DNA from: Bacteroidota bacterium | GTDB lineage: Bacteria > Bacteroidota > Bacteroidia > Bacteroidales > DTGW01 | Direction of reading: 5' to 3' | Assembly (NCBI GenBank): GCA_029572965.1 | Contig: JAKPQD010000086.1 | Span: forward strand, 1 to 43,822 | Length of the DNA stretch: 43,822 nucleotides | Shown here: one piece after another, positions 8,483-17,293 of the stretch | How positions within the stretch are numbered: the first letter of the stretch is position 1 | How the letters are laid out: the number at the start of each line of letters is the position of its first letter | Notes under the pieces: model-generated | The model's input: only the letters and a program-made list of their open reading frames with translations | What the model was told of the DNA's origin: nothing | Database searches by the model: none | Program-made: the position numbers and the translations under genes

Positions 8483-9160
8483 CTACTCTATTCCATAGAG
8501 CTTCTTCACTACATCAACATCATTTCTTTCTTTGGAACGCTGCAAACTTATCCTGATATTTTGCTGGTTGAATTGCCGTAGGTCGCCCAGGTTACGATCT
8601 ATGTTATCCGAGGCCGTATGGATAATTGCCAATCGCTTTTCGTCTGTCATCTGAGTTGCAAACGAAGTAACAACCATTTGCACTTGTTCGATATTTTTCA
8701 GGCTTTCTTCGAGGATGCCGGAATAAACCTGTCCCATATATTCAATTTCCTGGGTTGTAAAATTCTTGTCTTGCTTTGAAAGGTTAAAGGCTCTCGAATA
8801 CTCCTTTACAAGCTTACCTTGTTTACTAATAATATCCCTCACCGCTTGGTAAGTGCCAATGGCACTTTTCACTTTTGACAGCTCATCAAAATATTTAGCA
8901 TACAATTGCTTTTGCTTATCTGCCCAATCCCCAATTTCTTTGAGCTTTAACTTAGACATTTCATTTTCCAAAGTCTTTTGGGCATTCTGCAGCCAGATAG
9001 TTTTATTCTGCAGCCTTTGGATTTTTAAATCAACCGCTTTTATAACTTTTTTTACAGCTGCTTTAATTATTTCTAAAATTGGAATTTGCGCATTGGCTTG
9101 TTCAATTGGCGCAAGACTTATCAGCAGGACCATTCCTGCAATAACTAATTGCTTTTTCAT
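8483..9160 (-). CDS. traI: TraI-type conjugal transfer protein, copy 1
   Basis: About 225 residues from MKKQLVIAGMVLLISLAPIEQANAQ (an alternative start three codons upstream at 9169 is possible). After the signal peptide comes a long amphipathic helical region (KIQRLQNKTIWLQNAQKTLENEMSKLKL) that fits a coiled coil. It is followed by a domain with YMGQVYSGILEESLKNIEQVQMVVTSFATQMTDEKRLAIIH. This matches my recollection of the TraI family in Bacteroidota conjugative elements, which lies between the TraG ATPase and TraJ. The two following genes are shorter relatives that lack the coiled-coil start. It is probably a periplasmic, VirB5-like component. Confidence 0.78.
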   Translation of the reverse strand: MKKQLVIAGMVLLISLAPIEQANAQIPILEIIKAAVKKVIKAVDLKIQRLQNKTIWLQNAQKTLENEMSKLKLKEIGDWADKQKQLYAKYFDELSKVKSAIGTYQAVRDIISKQGKLVKEYSRAFNLSKQDKNFTTQEIEYMGQVYSGILEESLKNIEQVQMVVTSFATQMTDEKRLAIIHTASDNIDRNLGDLRQFNQQNIRISLQRSKERNDVDVVKKLYGIE

Positions 9161-9199
9161 ACTCCTCAATTTTCGATATCACAATAAAACAACTGAAAT

Positions 9200-9571
9200 C
9201 TATTTGCTGGCAATACGTAAATATTGCCTATCCCCCAACTGCAAACTTTGAGTTCCACTATTCCATACAAGAGTCTTCCCCCTTTTAAGTTCGTTCAAGG
9301 TTTGCTTTTCGGGATTGTACTCTAAAGTCCATGTTTCGGTTACAATCTCTTTCGGAAATTCTTTGCCATCCATCTTCTTGATTAAGCCAGAATGCCTTTC
9401 AATCTGATAAATATTACCAGTACTGTTTGATTTGGATACATTAAGTGTATCATCTGTCTTCCCGAACTCATGTTCGTATGAAGCAGTATATACACCACTT
9501 AAGTCGTCTGAACTTTGCGAACCTTTACAGGAAACCAATAAAATCAGGGAACAAATAAAAGCATATTTCAT
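9200..9571 (-). CDS. Small lipoprotein within the tra operon (123 aa)
   Basis: 123 residues with a lipoprotein signal (MKYAFICSLILLVSCKGSQ; the cysteine of SCKG is the likely lipid attachment site). The mature part is beta-rich, with repeating polar strands (GVYTASYEHEFGKTDDTLNV, YQIERHSGLIKKMDGKEFPKE, WTLEYNPEKQTLNELKRGK), which suggests a small barrel-like or lipocalin-like fold. It lies 10 bases downstream of the TraG ATPase and upstream of the TraI genes, in the slot that traH or similar occupies in other elements. The function is unknown; it may be an entry-exclusion or pore-stabilising lipoprotein, which is speculation. Confidence 0.65.
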   Translation of the reverse strand: MKYAFICSLILLVSCKGSQSSDDLSGVYTASYEHEFGKTDDTLNVSKSNSTGNIYQIERHSGLIKKMDGKEFPKEIVTETWTLEYNPEKQTLNELKRGKTLVWNSGTQSLQLGDRQYLRIASK

Positions 9572-9581
9572 AACCTATGGT

Positions 9582-12002
9582 TTATGTTGTTAACGATGCG
9601 ATTCCTTTTTCAATACTGCCAAACTTCTGGGCGGCAGCCTGCACTTTCACTTTTTCTTTTTCCTCTGTTGTGTAAGCCAAATATTCTTGCGGTGATACTT
9701 CTGTCCTGTACACTTTACTTAGTACGCCACCAAGCGAAATAAATACCTCTTTATACTTTTTGGTCGGATCATTGGCTTTATTGATAGACAATACCAACGC
9801 TTTTTCCTTGTCTGTCAATCCTAACAATTCCTGTATCTGATCAAACTTATTCTGATACTTACTTTGATCTAATAAAATCTTGCAATCACTGTTATTGATA
9901 ATTGCCTGCTTTACCACGGGTGAGGAAATTATATCTTCCACCTCTTGTGTTACAACAATGGCTTCGCCAAAGAACTTTCTAACTGTTTTAAATAAGTACT
10001 TGATGTATTCAGCCATTCCTTCCTTTGCAATTGCTTTCCAGGCTTCTTCAATTAAAATCATTTTGCGTATTCCTTTCAGCTTTCTCATTTTGCTAATAAA
10101 CACTTCCATGATAATAATGGTTACCACAGGGAAGAGTATGGGGTGATCTTTAATATTATCCAGTTCAAAAACAATAAACCGTTGTTGTAACAAATCAAGA
10201 TTTTCTCTTGCATTCAACAGGTAATCAAATTCGCCTCCTTTATAGTATGGCCTTAGCACATACAGAAAATTTGAAACATCAAAATCCTTATCCTTTACAT
10301 TATCTCCCTTCAACACCATGACAAACTCATCCTTTAAAAATTCATAAAAACTGTCAAAGCAGGGAAACAAGTCTTTGTTTACACTTACTTTATCGAAATA
10401 TAGCTGTAATGCGTTTGAAAGGGCAACATATTCGCTGCGGTTAAAGGTTTCATTGTCTTTCTTCCAAAGGGCAAGCAAGAGGGTTTTGATGCTTTCCTTT
10501 TTCTCTGTATCCAGTGTATCGGCTTCCCCAATATAAAACGGATTGAATTTTATGGGATTGGTTTCTGAATACGTAAAATAGTAACCATTCACCATATCGC
10601 ACAGTCCTTTGTAGGAATGGCCTACATCAACCAGCACAATATGTGTGCCTTTTTCATAGTAGCTCCTCACCATATGGTTGGTGAAAAAGGACTTGCCGGA
10701 GCCAGAGGGACCGAGGATAAATTTATTGCGATTTGTACAGATTCCTTTATCCATTGGCTCGTCAGAAATATCCACATGTACTGGCCTGCCGCTCAAACGA
10801 TCACCCAGCCGTATGCCAATAGGACTTACCGAGGAACGATAGTTTGTTTCCAGGTTAAAAAAGCAACATGCTTGTGGAGAGAAGGTATCAAAAGTATCAT
10901 TCATCGGAAAGTCGGCAGCGTTACCCGGAATACCAGCCCAATAAATTTGTGCAGATCCTTCTGTTTCAAGCTTTGGCGTAGCGTCCATTTGCGTAAGCGC
11001 CGATGAACAGAGGTTCCTGATATTTTTCAATTCTTCCCTGTTATCTGTCCAGGCCAATAAATTAAAATGTGCTTTTACTGGAAGCCGCTGTTCAGCTATT
11101 GCTTCATTCAAAAAATTATCTGTTGCATCTTTCGCTATCGCATTCTCCCTGCTGTAAGCAGAAAGCGATTGAAGCCTCAATCTTTTACCTTCCAGCTTCT
11201 GCATGGTCTTTTGAACATCCTCAATAAATACATACTGGTTATAAATATGGTTGCAGGAAAGTAACTGGCCAATGGGCGAAGCAAAGCCTACACTAAACTT
11301 TGTCTTGTCGGTTGAGTACTTGTCATAGTTGATCCTTGAGCCACACAAAGCAGGCACAAATTCTGCATCGGCCATTGTGTACAACTGGCAATGGTTTTCA
11401 CCGATTATCCATTCCGGTTTAAATTCAATATCCCGGATAACTTCACCATCAGTCTGCAGGTTCAGATATTGAATCACCACATTAACCAATTCTGAATCAT
11501 TTAGCCTTTTTAGTGTGATAAATCCACTATCTGATAATATTTTTTCAAATTGTCCAACATGATTTAAAAAATCATGGAAGTGTTTTGGTTGCAAGGTTTC
11601 TTCGGGAACGATTGTCTTTCTTAATAAACTGGAGAAGACAGAAGAGGAAGCTTTTCTATTCAAAGGTTTCTTGGTCAGAAATATAAAACATTCATGATTT
11701 AGATAAGGTCTCTCATTAAAGAAACGTTCACTGCTCCTGGTTAAAAAACTAGTATCATCATTTGAAAAATCAGCCTTGTATTTTGTTTCAGTAAACCAAT
11801 CTTGCTTATGAAGTAGTGCATTTACCGGCAGTACCTTAATTGCTTTTATCCATGCATGATGAAAAGCTTCATACTCGTCATTGCTCATGGTAAATAACTC
11901 AGGCAATTCTACTTTAAAGCCCACAGTAATGTCGCCCATCTTTGACAAGATGGAGCTATGTTCTACACCATACAACGGTAGTATGTCAAAAAGATTTTTC
12001 AC
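9582..12002 (-). CDS. traG: TraG-family conjugation system ATPase (VirB4-like)
   Basis: 806 residues, the normal size for the family. The N-terminal half is the VirB4 assembly domain. The C-terminal half is a P-loop ATPase with Walker A GPSGSGKS (residues 431-438) and Walker B MILIEEAW (the glutamate pair at 652-653). VTQEVEDIISSPVVKQAIINN and DCKILLDQSKY lie in the conserved downstream region. In Bacteroidota nomenclature TraG is the VirB4 homologue that powers assembly and substrate passage at the inner membrane, not the coupling protein. Its start overlaps the end of traF. The catalytic motifs are intact, so the transfer machinery looks functional in this part. Confidence 0.95.
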   Translation of the reverse strand: MKNLFDILPLYGVEHSSILSKMGDITVGFKVELPELFTMSNDEYEAFHHAWIKAIKVLPVNALLHKQDWFTETKYKADFSNDDTSFLTRSSERFFNERPYLNHECFIFLTKKPLNRKASSSVFSSLLRKTIVPEETLQPKHFHDFLNHVGQFEKILSDSGFITLKRLNDSELVNVVIQYLNLQTDGEVIRDIEFKPEWIIGENHCQLYTMADAEFVPALCGSRINYDKYSTDKTKFSVGFASPIGQLLSCNHIYNQYVFIEDVQKTMQKLEGKRLRLQSLSAYSRENAIAKDATDNFLNEAIAEQRLPVKAHFNLLAWTDNREELKNIRNLCSSALTQMDATPKLETEGSAQIYWAGIPGNAADFPMNDTFDTFSPQACCFFNLETNYRSSVSPIGIRLGDRLSGRPVHVDISDEPMDKGICTNRNKFILGPSGSGKSFFTNHMVRSYYEKGTHIVLVDVGHSYKGLCDMVNGYYFTYSETNPIKFNPFYIGEADTLDTEKKESIKTLLLALWKKDNETFNRSEYVALSNALQLYFDKVSVNKDLFPCFDSFYEFLKDEFVMVLKGDNVKDKDFDVSNFLYVLRPYYKGGEFDYLLNARENLDLLQQRFIVFELDNIKDHPILFPVVTIIIMEVFISKMRKLKGIRKMILIEEAWKAIAKEGMAEYIKYLFKTVRKFFGEAIVVTQEVEDIISSPVVKQAIINNSDCKILLDQSKYQNKFDQIQELLGLTDKEKALVLSINKANDPTKKYKEVFISLGGVLSKVYRTEVSPQEYLAYTTEEKEKVKVQAAAQKFGSIEKGIASLTT

Positions 12003-12318
12003 GATGCAATTGCTTTTTGAATAGAATAATAGAATAGCTTTTAATAACGTTTGGCACTGCCTTCTTTGCTACCTTTTTCATTAGGCCATGTTCCCCATAC
12101 GTTCGGCTCAGTTTATATACATACATAAAAAGGCCAGTTGCCAGGCTTACAATGAGTGCCAGACAAAAGAAAATATTCAGGCCAATAATATAGATGATAG
12201 CAAAAAAAATGAGCAACATAACAAGCCCACCGCCGAGGTACCAAATGTATTGCGCTTTCAGCCCTTTAAATTCGATGGACTTGTTGATGCCCTTGTTAAT
12301 TTGATAGACACTGTTGCT
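11986..12318 (-). CDS. traF: TraF-type membrane protein (DUF4133, VirB3-like)
   Basis: About 110 residues from MSNSVYQINKGINKSIEFKG. This opening is characteristic of DUF4133, which commonly begins with a short strand and INKGI...EFKGLKAQYI. Two adjacent membrane segments follow (YIWYLGGGLVMLLIFFAIIYIIG and IFFCLALIVSLATGLFMYVY). VirB3-like proteins associate with the VirB4 ATPase, in accord with the 17-base overlap with traG. The frame extends eight codons upstream to 12342, overlapping traE; I prefer the internal methionine because the family begins there. Confidence 0.88.
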   Translation of the reverse strand, partial: SNSVYQINKGINKSIEFKGLKAQYIWYLGGGLVMLLIFFAIIYIIGLNIFFCLALIVSLATGLFMYVYKLSRTYGEHGLMKKVAKKAVPNVIKSYSIILFKKQLHREKSF

Positions 12319-12331
12319 CATAATAAATGTT

Positions 12332-12664
12332 TTACACTCCAAAGAATGACCGGATAACGGTTGCTACTATTACTAAAAAAACGCAACTGCCAAACCATGC
12401 AGCAGCAACCTTGCCTGTATCATGGTCGCCACTGTTCCATTTCTGGTAAACCTTAACCGCTCCAATCAGCCCGACGATCGCACCAACAGCATACATTAAA
12501 TTAGTTCCTGAAGCAAAATAGCTTCGCACCTTGGTGTTGGCTTCATTAATACCAGCATTTCCATCTTGTGCTGCGGCACACAATGACACCAGCATCATTA
12601 AGCAAATTGCTCCCATAGTCAGCAGCCGCCGCCTGGTCTTGTTTTTTTCTCTCACACTTTTCAT
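12332..12664 (-). CDS. traE: TraE-type pilin-like membrane protein (DUF4134, VirB2-like)
   Basis: 110 residues: a basic start, a signal-like hydrophobic segment ending in CAAAQDGNAGINEANTKVRSYF, then two membrane segments (GTNLMYAVGAIVGLIGAVKVYQKW and VAAAWFGSCVFLVIVATVIRSFFGV). The GAIVGLIGAVKVYQKWN...GD pattern is the DUF4134 signature. VirB2-like proteins form the pilus or channel subunit. This gene precedes traF and traG as in the CTnDOT-type order. The N-terminal charged extension (KSVREKNKTRRR) is somewhat long but usual for the group. Confidence 0.9.
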   Translation of the reverse strand: MKSVREKNKTRRRLLTMGAICLMMLVSLCAAAQDGNAGINEANTKVRSYFASGTNLMYAVGAIVGLIGAVKVYQKWNSGDHDTGKVAAAWFGSCVFLVIVATVIRSFFGV

Positions 12665-12766
12665 ACGCTCTATTTTAAATTATGAAGATTTAAAAGAATG
12701 CTCCATTGTGCCAATCTTCACTTACTAACCCATCCACACCGCACAATGAAGCATTAGTTTTTCATA

Positions 12767-13231
12767 TCATTGCCAAAGATGCAGAGCATCATGCGGCTGA
12801 ATGATATTTGGATATTTGTCATTTGCTTCCCGGTAAATGAACTGGCTCATTTCATCGTTACAGTCTGAGTCCTTGAGTGCCGGATATTTCATAGCTATCT
12901 GTTTTATTGAATAAAGCAATTCATTTTTGTCGATGCCACTTTCAGCTTCCTGTACATACGCTTGAACTTCATCTGTGAAAGAGTGCACCAGCGGGGAAAT
13001 ATCAATATCTGTTGCAGGTTTGGGAAGATAGCTTTCGTGGCTTTCACCTTCCATCGAAGATTTAAATTCGGCCATTGTGGGTATGGCAACTGAACTGCCA
13101 TCGATCTTTTTGATACCTATGACGCCAAGTATTTCCCACTTAAAATACCGGAAGGCAACAAAACCGTAGTAGAAAAGTAAAAGGAGAGCAATACCACTTA
13201 AATATTGCCCCCAGGTAATTGAACTAAGCAT
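12767..13231 (-). CDS. Single-pass membrane protein at the head of the tra operon
   Basis: About 154 residues from MLSSITWGQYLSGIALLLLFYYGF, with one membrane segment at the N-terminus and a cytoplasmic or periplasmic acidic tail (FTDEVQAYVQEAESGIDKNELLYSIKQIAMKYPAL). An upstream in-frame start at 13267 would add 12 residues (KLICEQEKLRV), which looks less natural before the membrane segment. It is the first gene of the transfer operon and lies about 100 bases upstream of traE. I recall similar proteins in Bacteroidota elements as conserved hypothetical proteins; the role is unknown. Confidence 0.65.
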   Translation of the reverse strand: MLSSITWGQYLSGIALLLLFYYGFVAFRYFKWEILGVIGIKKIDGSSVAIPTMAEFKSSMEGESHESYLPKPATDIDISPLVHSFTDEVQAYVQEAESGIDKNELLYSIKQIAMKYPALKDSDCNDEMSQFIYREANDKYPNIIQPHDALHLWQ

Positions 13232-13388
13232 GACTCTTAATTTTTCTTGTTCACAAATCAATTTCACTTCAAAGAAGCCGTCAGTAAATTAGTTGCAAAT
13301 ACTTTTCCAAAACAGGCTCGTTGATGGGTAAACGGGGTAGGACAACCTCCCTAGAGAAGTTGAAAATGAAGCCACTAAGTTTTAGAAA

Positions 13389-13622
13389 TTAATCAAAATC
13401 GGTTAAAAGCAATTCGGATGGAGTTGTTTCCAGGGCTTTGGCTAGTTGGAGAATAGTGGTAAAAGTGATGTTGATAAGACCCTTTTCAATTTTGGATATC
13501 TTGCTATGGTCAATCTCGCAGGCATACGACAGCTCCCGGAAGCTTAAGCCTTTAGCCTCCCGGAGTTTTTTTATGTTTAATCCCAGCCTTTTCAGGTTGT
13601 TTTTGTCGCTTGGCCTAATCAT
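13389..13622 (-). CDS. XRE-family helix-turn-helix repressor (77 aa)
   Basis: 77 residues consisting almost only of a lambda-repressor-like HTH: LGLNIKKLREAKGLSFRELSYACEIDHSKISKIEKGLINITFTTILQLAKALETTPSELL. The family binds operator DNA as a dimer; here there is no sensor or protease domain. It sits directly upstream of the transfer operon, on the same strand, and next to a perfect palindrome at 13666-13685, so it may control transfer genes or its own promoter. This fits the common arrangement in mobile elements but is inference. Confidence 0.9.
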   Translation of the reverse strand: MIRPSDKNNLKRLGLNIKKLREAKGLSFRELSYACEIDHSKISKIEKGLINITFTTILQLAKALETTPSELLLTDFD

Positions 13623-13665
13623 ATAAGTGATTGGGCAGCAAGTTGACTTAACTGGGTATAATTAA

Positions 13666-13685
13666 TGTGGCCTAATAAGGCCACA
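13666..13685. promoter_or_regulatory. Perfect palindrome upstream of the XRE gene (possible operator)
   Basis: TGTGGCCT-AATA-AGGCCACA has 8-base perfect arms and lies 44 bases upstream of the XRE start codon. The near-identical palindrome GTGGTCTTATAAAGCCAC occurs at 20142-20159, upstream of the GNAT gene. It is a plausible operator for the XRE repressor or another regulator; there is no run of T after it, so it is not a typical terminator. Confidence 0.4.
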
Positions 13686-13861
13686 GAAGCAGAGTTCTAT
13701 CTAAATTTGGCCTTAAAGAGCGTAAGATGAAATCAAAAATGAGCGTGTAATAGTTAGTCAATAGAAGTATTGCTAAATACTTGTTCCATATTCCATTAGA
13801 ATTTTCCTATTGGCGAGAGTTCATTCAAACCACTGGGATTCAGCGTTTAGTCAAATCAACT

Positions 13862-13869
13862 TATATTTG
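13862..13869 (+). promoter_or_regulatory. Bacteroidota-type -7 element TATATTTG
   Basis: TATATTTG matches the TAnnTTTG -7 consensus of the Bacteroidota primary sigma factor exactly and lies 27 bases upstream of the nuclease start codon at 13896, a normal leader length. I see no clear TTG -33 box at the usual distance, so the promoter may be weak or regulated. Confidence 0.45.
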
Positions 13870-13895
13870 ATAACCTTAAAAACATTAAACCATCT

Positions 13896-14783
13896 ATGGA
13901 ATATATTTCAACATCTTCACTTGCCAATGAGCTGGATATAAAATCTACGGAACTTTTCGACAAGTTTAAAAATGTTGGCTGGATAGCCAGAACCAATGAC
14001 AAATGGATTCTAACTGAACTTGGTAAGCAAAAGGGTGGACAGATGAAGCAAAGTGCCAAGTATGGCGAGTACATCGTATGGCCAGAAAATATTACTATCG
14101 ATGGAGGTCAACAAAAAGATAAGCCTAAACTCCTCAATGCCACAGCAATCGGGAAGCACTTCGACATTTCATCTCAGCGACTTAATTTAATATTGTCAGA
14201 ATTGGGATGGATTGAGAAAGACATAGCTGGGTGGCAGCTAACTAAACTTGGCAAAAGCCTTGGCGGCAAACAGTTTGAACATGAAACTAGTGGAGGCACT
14301 TACGTTTTGTGGCCCGATAATATTTTAATAAATAAAAATCTTAGTTCAGTATTCCAGGAAGTACATACAGCACCTGACCGTACAAAAACTCAAGTTGAAA
14401 AGGAACCTTCAAAAAATATAGTAGACAACTTCAGAGAAAAATTTCCTGCTACTTTTAGAACGAAAGACGGTCACATGGTGCGTTCAAGAGCAGAGGTTAT
14501 TATCGACAACGCATTATACGATTATAAATTAGCTCATGCCTACGAAAGAAAGCTTCCTATTGAGGAAGATCTTTATTCTGATTTCTTTATCCCAACAGAA
14601 AATGTTTACATCGAGTTCTGGGGAATGGAAAACGATCCAAAATACGCAGAGCGAAAAAAAGTAAAACTTGAAATCTACAAGAAATACGATTTCAAACTGA
14701 TAGAGCTTAATGACAGTGATATATCTAACCTGGATGATCATTTACCTAAAAAGCTTTTGAAGTATGGTATTAAAGTTTATTAA
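13896..14783 (+). CDS. Nuclease with duplicated DNA-binding domain and PD-(D/E)XK-like C-terminus (295 aa)
   Basis: The first 150 residues are an internal repeat. Residues about 5-67 (SSLANELDIKSTELF ... WILTELGKQKGG ... YIVWPENI) and 77-150 (TAIGKHFDISSQRLN ... WQLTKLGKSLGG ... YVLWPDNI) share the same order of helix-turn-helix and WP(E/D)NI ending, similar to the C-terminal domain of phage antirepressors. Residues 195-290 form a restriction-endonuclease-like domain: VRSRAE (E200), AYERKL, YSDFFIP (D229), VYIEFWG (E240), then lysines and LIELNDSDI. This resembles the nuclease domain of HelD-type helicases. The next gene starts 28 bases downstream, so the two are probably an operon. Likely role: DNA cleavage in defence; this is inference. 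Confidence 0.7.
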   Translation: MEYISTSSLANELDIKSTELFDKFKNVGWIARTNDKWILTELGKQKGGQMKQSAKYGEYIVWPENITIDGGQQKDKPKLLNATAIGKHFDISSQRLNLILSELGWIEKDIAGWQLTKLGKSLGGKQFEHETSGGTYVLWPDNILINKNLSSVFQEVHTAPDRTKTQVEKEPSKNIVDNFREKFPATFRTKDGHMVRSRAEVIIDNALYDYKLAHAYERKLPIEEDLYSDFFIPTENVYIEFWGMENDPKYAERKKVKLEIYKKYDFKLIELNDSDISNLDDHLPKKLLKYGIKVY

Positions 14784-14811
14784 CGAAAAGTACCTACATT
14801 AAAGAACAACC

Positions 14812-15939
14812 ATGACTTGGAAAGATATTTGGAAGGAAATTTTCTTAAAATTCAATATTAATATTGGTAAGAGAAAACCGAGAAAAATAAAAATTCAGCG
14901 GCATAGCATTGATGAATTTATGACGAATGCCCAAATAATAAAAAATCGAATTGAAATTGATTTTGAAGAACGCCTGAAGAAAAGATCGAGTATAAATTCA
15001 CATTTAAGAACTGATGACCGGTTATTTGAACCCTTTACTGATTTATTAGTTTTGACAACTATTGGCAGAGAAAACTTTTCATTTGTCAGAGAAATTGGGA
15101 TCGCAATATTAAGATTGATTAAAAAATATGAGGATGACAATGCCATACGTGTCAACAAAAGCCATCTGTATTTCGGGCTTTCACTTAATTCAATTTATCT
15201 TAATGATACAATCAATGCAATGATATATTGGGAGCTTTCTCAAAAAGAAGAAAGTCTTATTTTAGGTTCAGTCTTTAACGCTTCGACTGCGATAAGCGAT
15301 TCAATAGGTAAATTTAGTTCAGTAATTAATCCCGTAAGCTATTCATTAAAAGAAAGCTTATTGTATGGGGGCTTAAGAAATCACTACAGCTTTATACCAG
15401 ATTTTTCCGAGGTTCTTAAAGCCCAACCACCCCCAGAAATTTTTGCATATTTTTCCGCTGCCCTTAGGTTTAGGCAAATCGATTATTGGCTTAAAACTGA
15501 GTTTACGGCAATGACCAAAATATATAGTCAAGAACTCATCAATTCTCTTTGTATTCTCTGTGAGGCTAATCTCAAAAATTATCCGGCAGTCACAAGGAAT
15601 ATGTATGGTCCAATTATTAATGATGATTTAGTAAATATCAATGCTGGGGTTTCATCGCTTATCGGAACTAGTAATCCTCCTAGCGGGCTTTTCTTATCTT
15701 ATCCTACTAATAGTGAGTTGAACTTTAACACTTACTATCCTCAACTAGTAACAGCAGTTAAATCTAACAGTCTTTTGGAAGATAACTTAAAAGCTCATTT
15801 AATTTATGGTGCATATATGCTTAGAAATAAATCCTTGCACGATTATAATTCTGGACTAATATATTTTAATAACAACGTACTTTTTGAAGATACTATTGGG
15901 CTTTTATTTGCAGCAGTTGCGGCTATTAAAGCACTATAA
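14812..15939 (+). CDS. Unknown protein with C-terminal HEPN-type R-x4-H motif (375 aa)
   Basis: A soluble, mostly helical protein of 375 residues. The N-terminal 50 residues are basic; the central region has no recognised motif. Near the C-terminus the segment AYMLRNKSLHDYN contains R338-N-K-S-L-H343, i.e. the RNxxxH (R-x4-H) motif of HEPN ribonucleases, followed by a hydrophobic helix as in that fold. HEPN proteins act in abortive infection and toxin systems as RNases or scaffolds. It forms a two-gene unit with the upstream nuclease and ends close to a convergent gene. The gene is A/T-rich compared with the copper island. Without alignment, the HEPN assignment rests on the motif and its position only. 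Confidence 0.6.
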   Translation: MTWKDIWKEIFLKFNINIGKRKPRKIKIQRHSIDEFMTNAQIIKNRIEIDFEERLKKRSSINSHLRTDDRLFEPFTDLLVLTTIGRENFSFVREIGIAILRLIKKYEDDNAIRVNKSHLYFGLSLNSIYLNDTINAMIYWELSQKEESLILGSVFNASTAISDSIGKFSSVINPVSYSLKESLLYGGLRNHYSFIPDFSEVLKAQPPPEIFAYFSAALRFRQIDYWLKTEFTAMTKIYSQELINSLCILCEANLKNYPAVTRNMYGPIINDDLVNINAGVSSLIGTSNPPSGLFLSYPTNSELNFNTYYPQLVTAVKSNSLLEDNLKAHLIYGAYMLRNKSLHDYNSGLIYFNNNVLFEDTIGLLFAAVAAIKAL

Positions 15940-15962
15940 AATAACTGACATCAAATTGTTTA

Positions 15963-17117
15963 TTATAACTTCCCCAAAATATTAATCCACTTAAACAGCA
16001 TATCCCTCACCGCAGTTATAGTCGCCTTATCTGGTGCATGATATTTAGTTTCAAGGCTACCAAATGAAATTTCATCTTTTTGTAAAGTGGTGACCATTTT
16101 GGAAATAACCCTTAGCATTGGTGCTACTGTTCTATTGATAATAATTTTGTCAACAACCAGCAAGCGAATTATCAAAGCCAGTTTTGCAACGGACAGTGAA
16201 GTATTTATTTTTTCATTTGTGTCACTAATCGTCGGCTGTTCTTTTTCAGCAGCTTGACCGTTCTCCAAAAATTTAATTTCGGCTTCAATCCAACCATTTA
16301 CTTGTTCTCTTAAAGATGCCATAGTCGGATCATATACCGTGTTTAATTTTTCGGGATATTGGGCAATCGTCTTTTGCTCAAATCTGAGGATAGCTATTTT
16401 TTCCGATTTGCCTTGGGCCAACTCAATCAAGGCATGAAGGCGTTCAAATTCAAAATCCACAAAAGCCAGTTCATTAAAGTTTAACTGGTATAAAGTCTTG
16501 CGAATGGTTTGCGTGGACATTGGTTTTTGTGAAATCAATTCATCCAGCAATATCCTGTGGTAAGATAAACTAGCATAAGAGATGGTTTTTACCACTTTGC
16601 CGCTGCTAAATAGTTTTAAGGGTTGAAGAACTGCCTTTGCCAAAACTTGTTCAACACAGCCTGAATTAAGAACAAACGTTAGTTTCTTTAAACCCCTGGC
16701 AATCTCTGCCCTGGTAAGGTCAAGGTAAACAACCGGCACCTTTTCATTTTTGTCGAAGTAGTTGCCAAAGAAATCTTCGATGAAGTCCAGCGATCCTTTT
16801 AGGTGGCTTCCCAGCGCTTTGTAAAGGCTCAACACCTTTTCAGGCACGTTATCGTTCCTGCAGGAATAGAGCTTATCAAGCAGCCTGATAAGGAGCGCCT
16901 GATTAACCTTGACAAATTGCTGTTTGTCGCTAATACTTGGATTTGTCACGAGGTAGTCTACCAGCAGGTTTCTCACGTTTTCAACTTCCTCTGCGGATTC
17001 ATGGATGATAGCCCCGATTTCTTGTTCCGACAGCCTTCCAAGGGCTTCGTGGTAAGGGCAAAGCGTCTCGTTGATGAGGATTGTCCATTTTTTTAAGAAT
17101 GTGGTCATGTACGGCAT
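15963..17117 (-). CDS. Conserved hypothetical helical protein (384 aa)
   Basis: 384 residues, predicted helical, with no signal peptide, membrane segment or catalytic motif. Visible landmarks are LDFIEDFFGNYFDKNEKVP, SYHRILLDELISQKPMSTQTIRKTLYQLNFNEL, and the C-terminal block SVAKLALIIRLLVVDKIIINR ... KYHAPDKATITAVRDMLFKWINIL. The last block resembles the end of proteins found beside Bacteroidota mobile elements, including some regulators of RteC type, but I cannot confirm membership. It is transcribed alone, convergent with the nuclease/HEPN unit, with a 176-base upstream spacer to the sensor kinase gene. It may be an element-associated regulator; the function is unknown. Confidence 0.55.
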   Translation of the reverse strand: MPYMTTFLKKWTILINETLCPYHEALGRLSEQEIGAIIHESAEEVENVRNLLVDYLVTNPSISDKQQFVKVNQALLIRLLDKLYSCRNDNVPEKVLSLYKALGSHLKGSLDFIEDFFGNYFDKNEKVPVVYLDLTRAEIARGLKKLTFVLNSGCVEQVLAKAVLQPLKLFSSGKVVKTISYASLSYHRILLDELISQKPMSTQTIRKTLYQLNFNELAFVDFEFERLHALIELAQGKSEKIAILRFEQKTIAQYPEKLNTVYDPTMASLREQVNGWIEAEIKFLENGQAAEKEQPTISDTNEKINTSLSVAKLALIIRLLVVDKIIINRTVAPMLRVISKMVTTLQKDEISFGSLETKYHAPDKATITAVRDMLFKWINILGKL

Positions 17118-17293
17118 GGTTAGCAGCTTAGCAACTAAGCAGGCATTTTACTGTACAAAGTTTAAGCCTATGCCAGTTTTAGACCATCCGTAAAGCATAC
17201 TATTTTGATACGTAGAAATGAGTATTTTGCTCATTTTCAGGCAATTATTGAAGGATTCAATGATTATGGCTCCTAAGCTAGGGCATTCTCAGG

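Noticed and set aside
8853-9251. 132-codon plus-strand frame opposite the traI gene
   Set aside because: Antisense shadow of a gene with clear signal peptide and operon context; the apparent hydrophobic segments come from the complementary helical coding.
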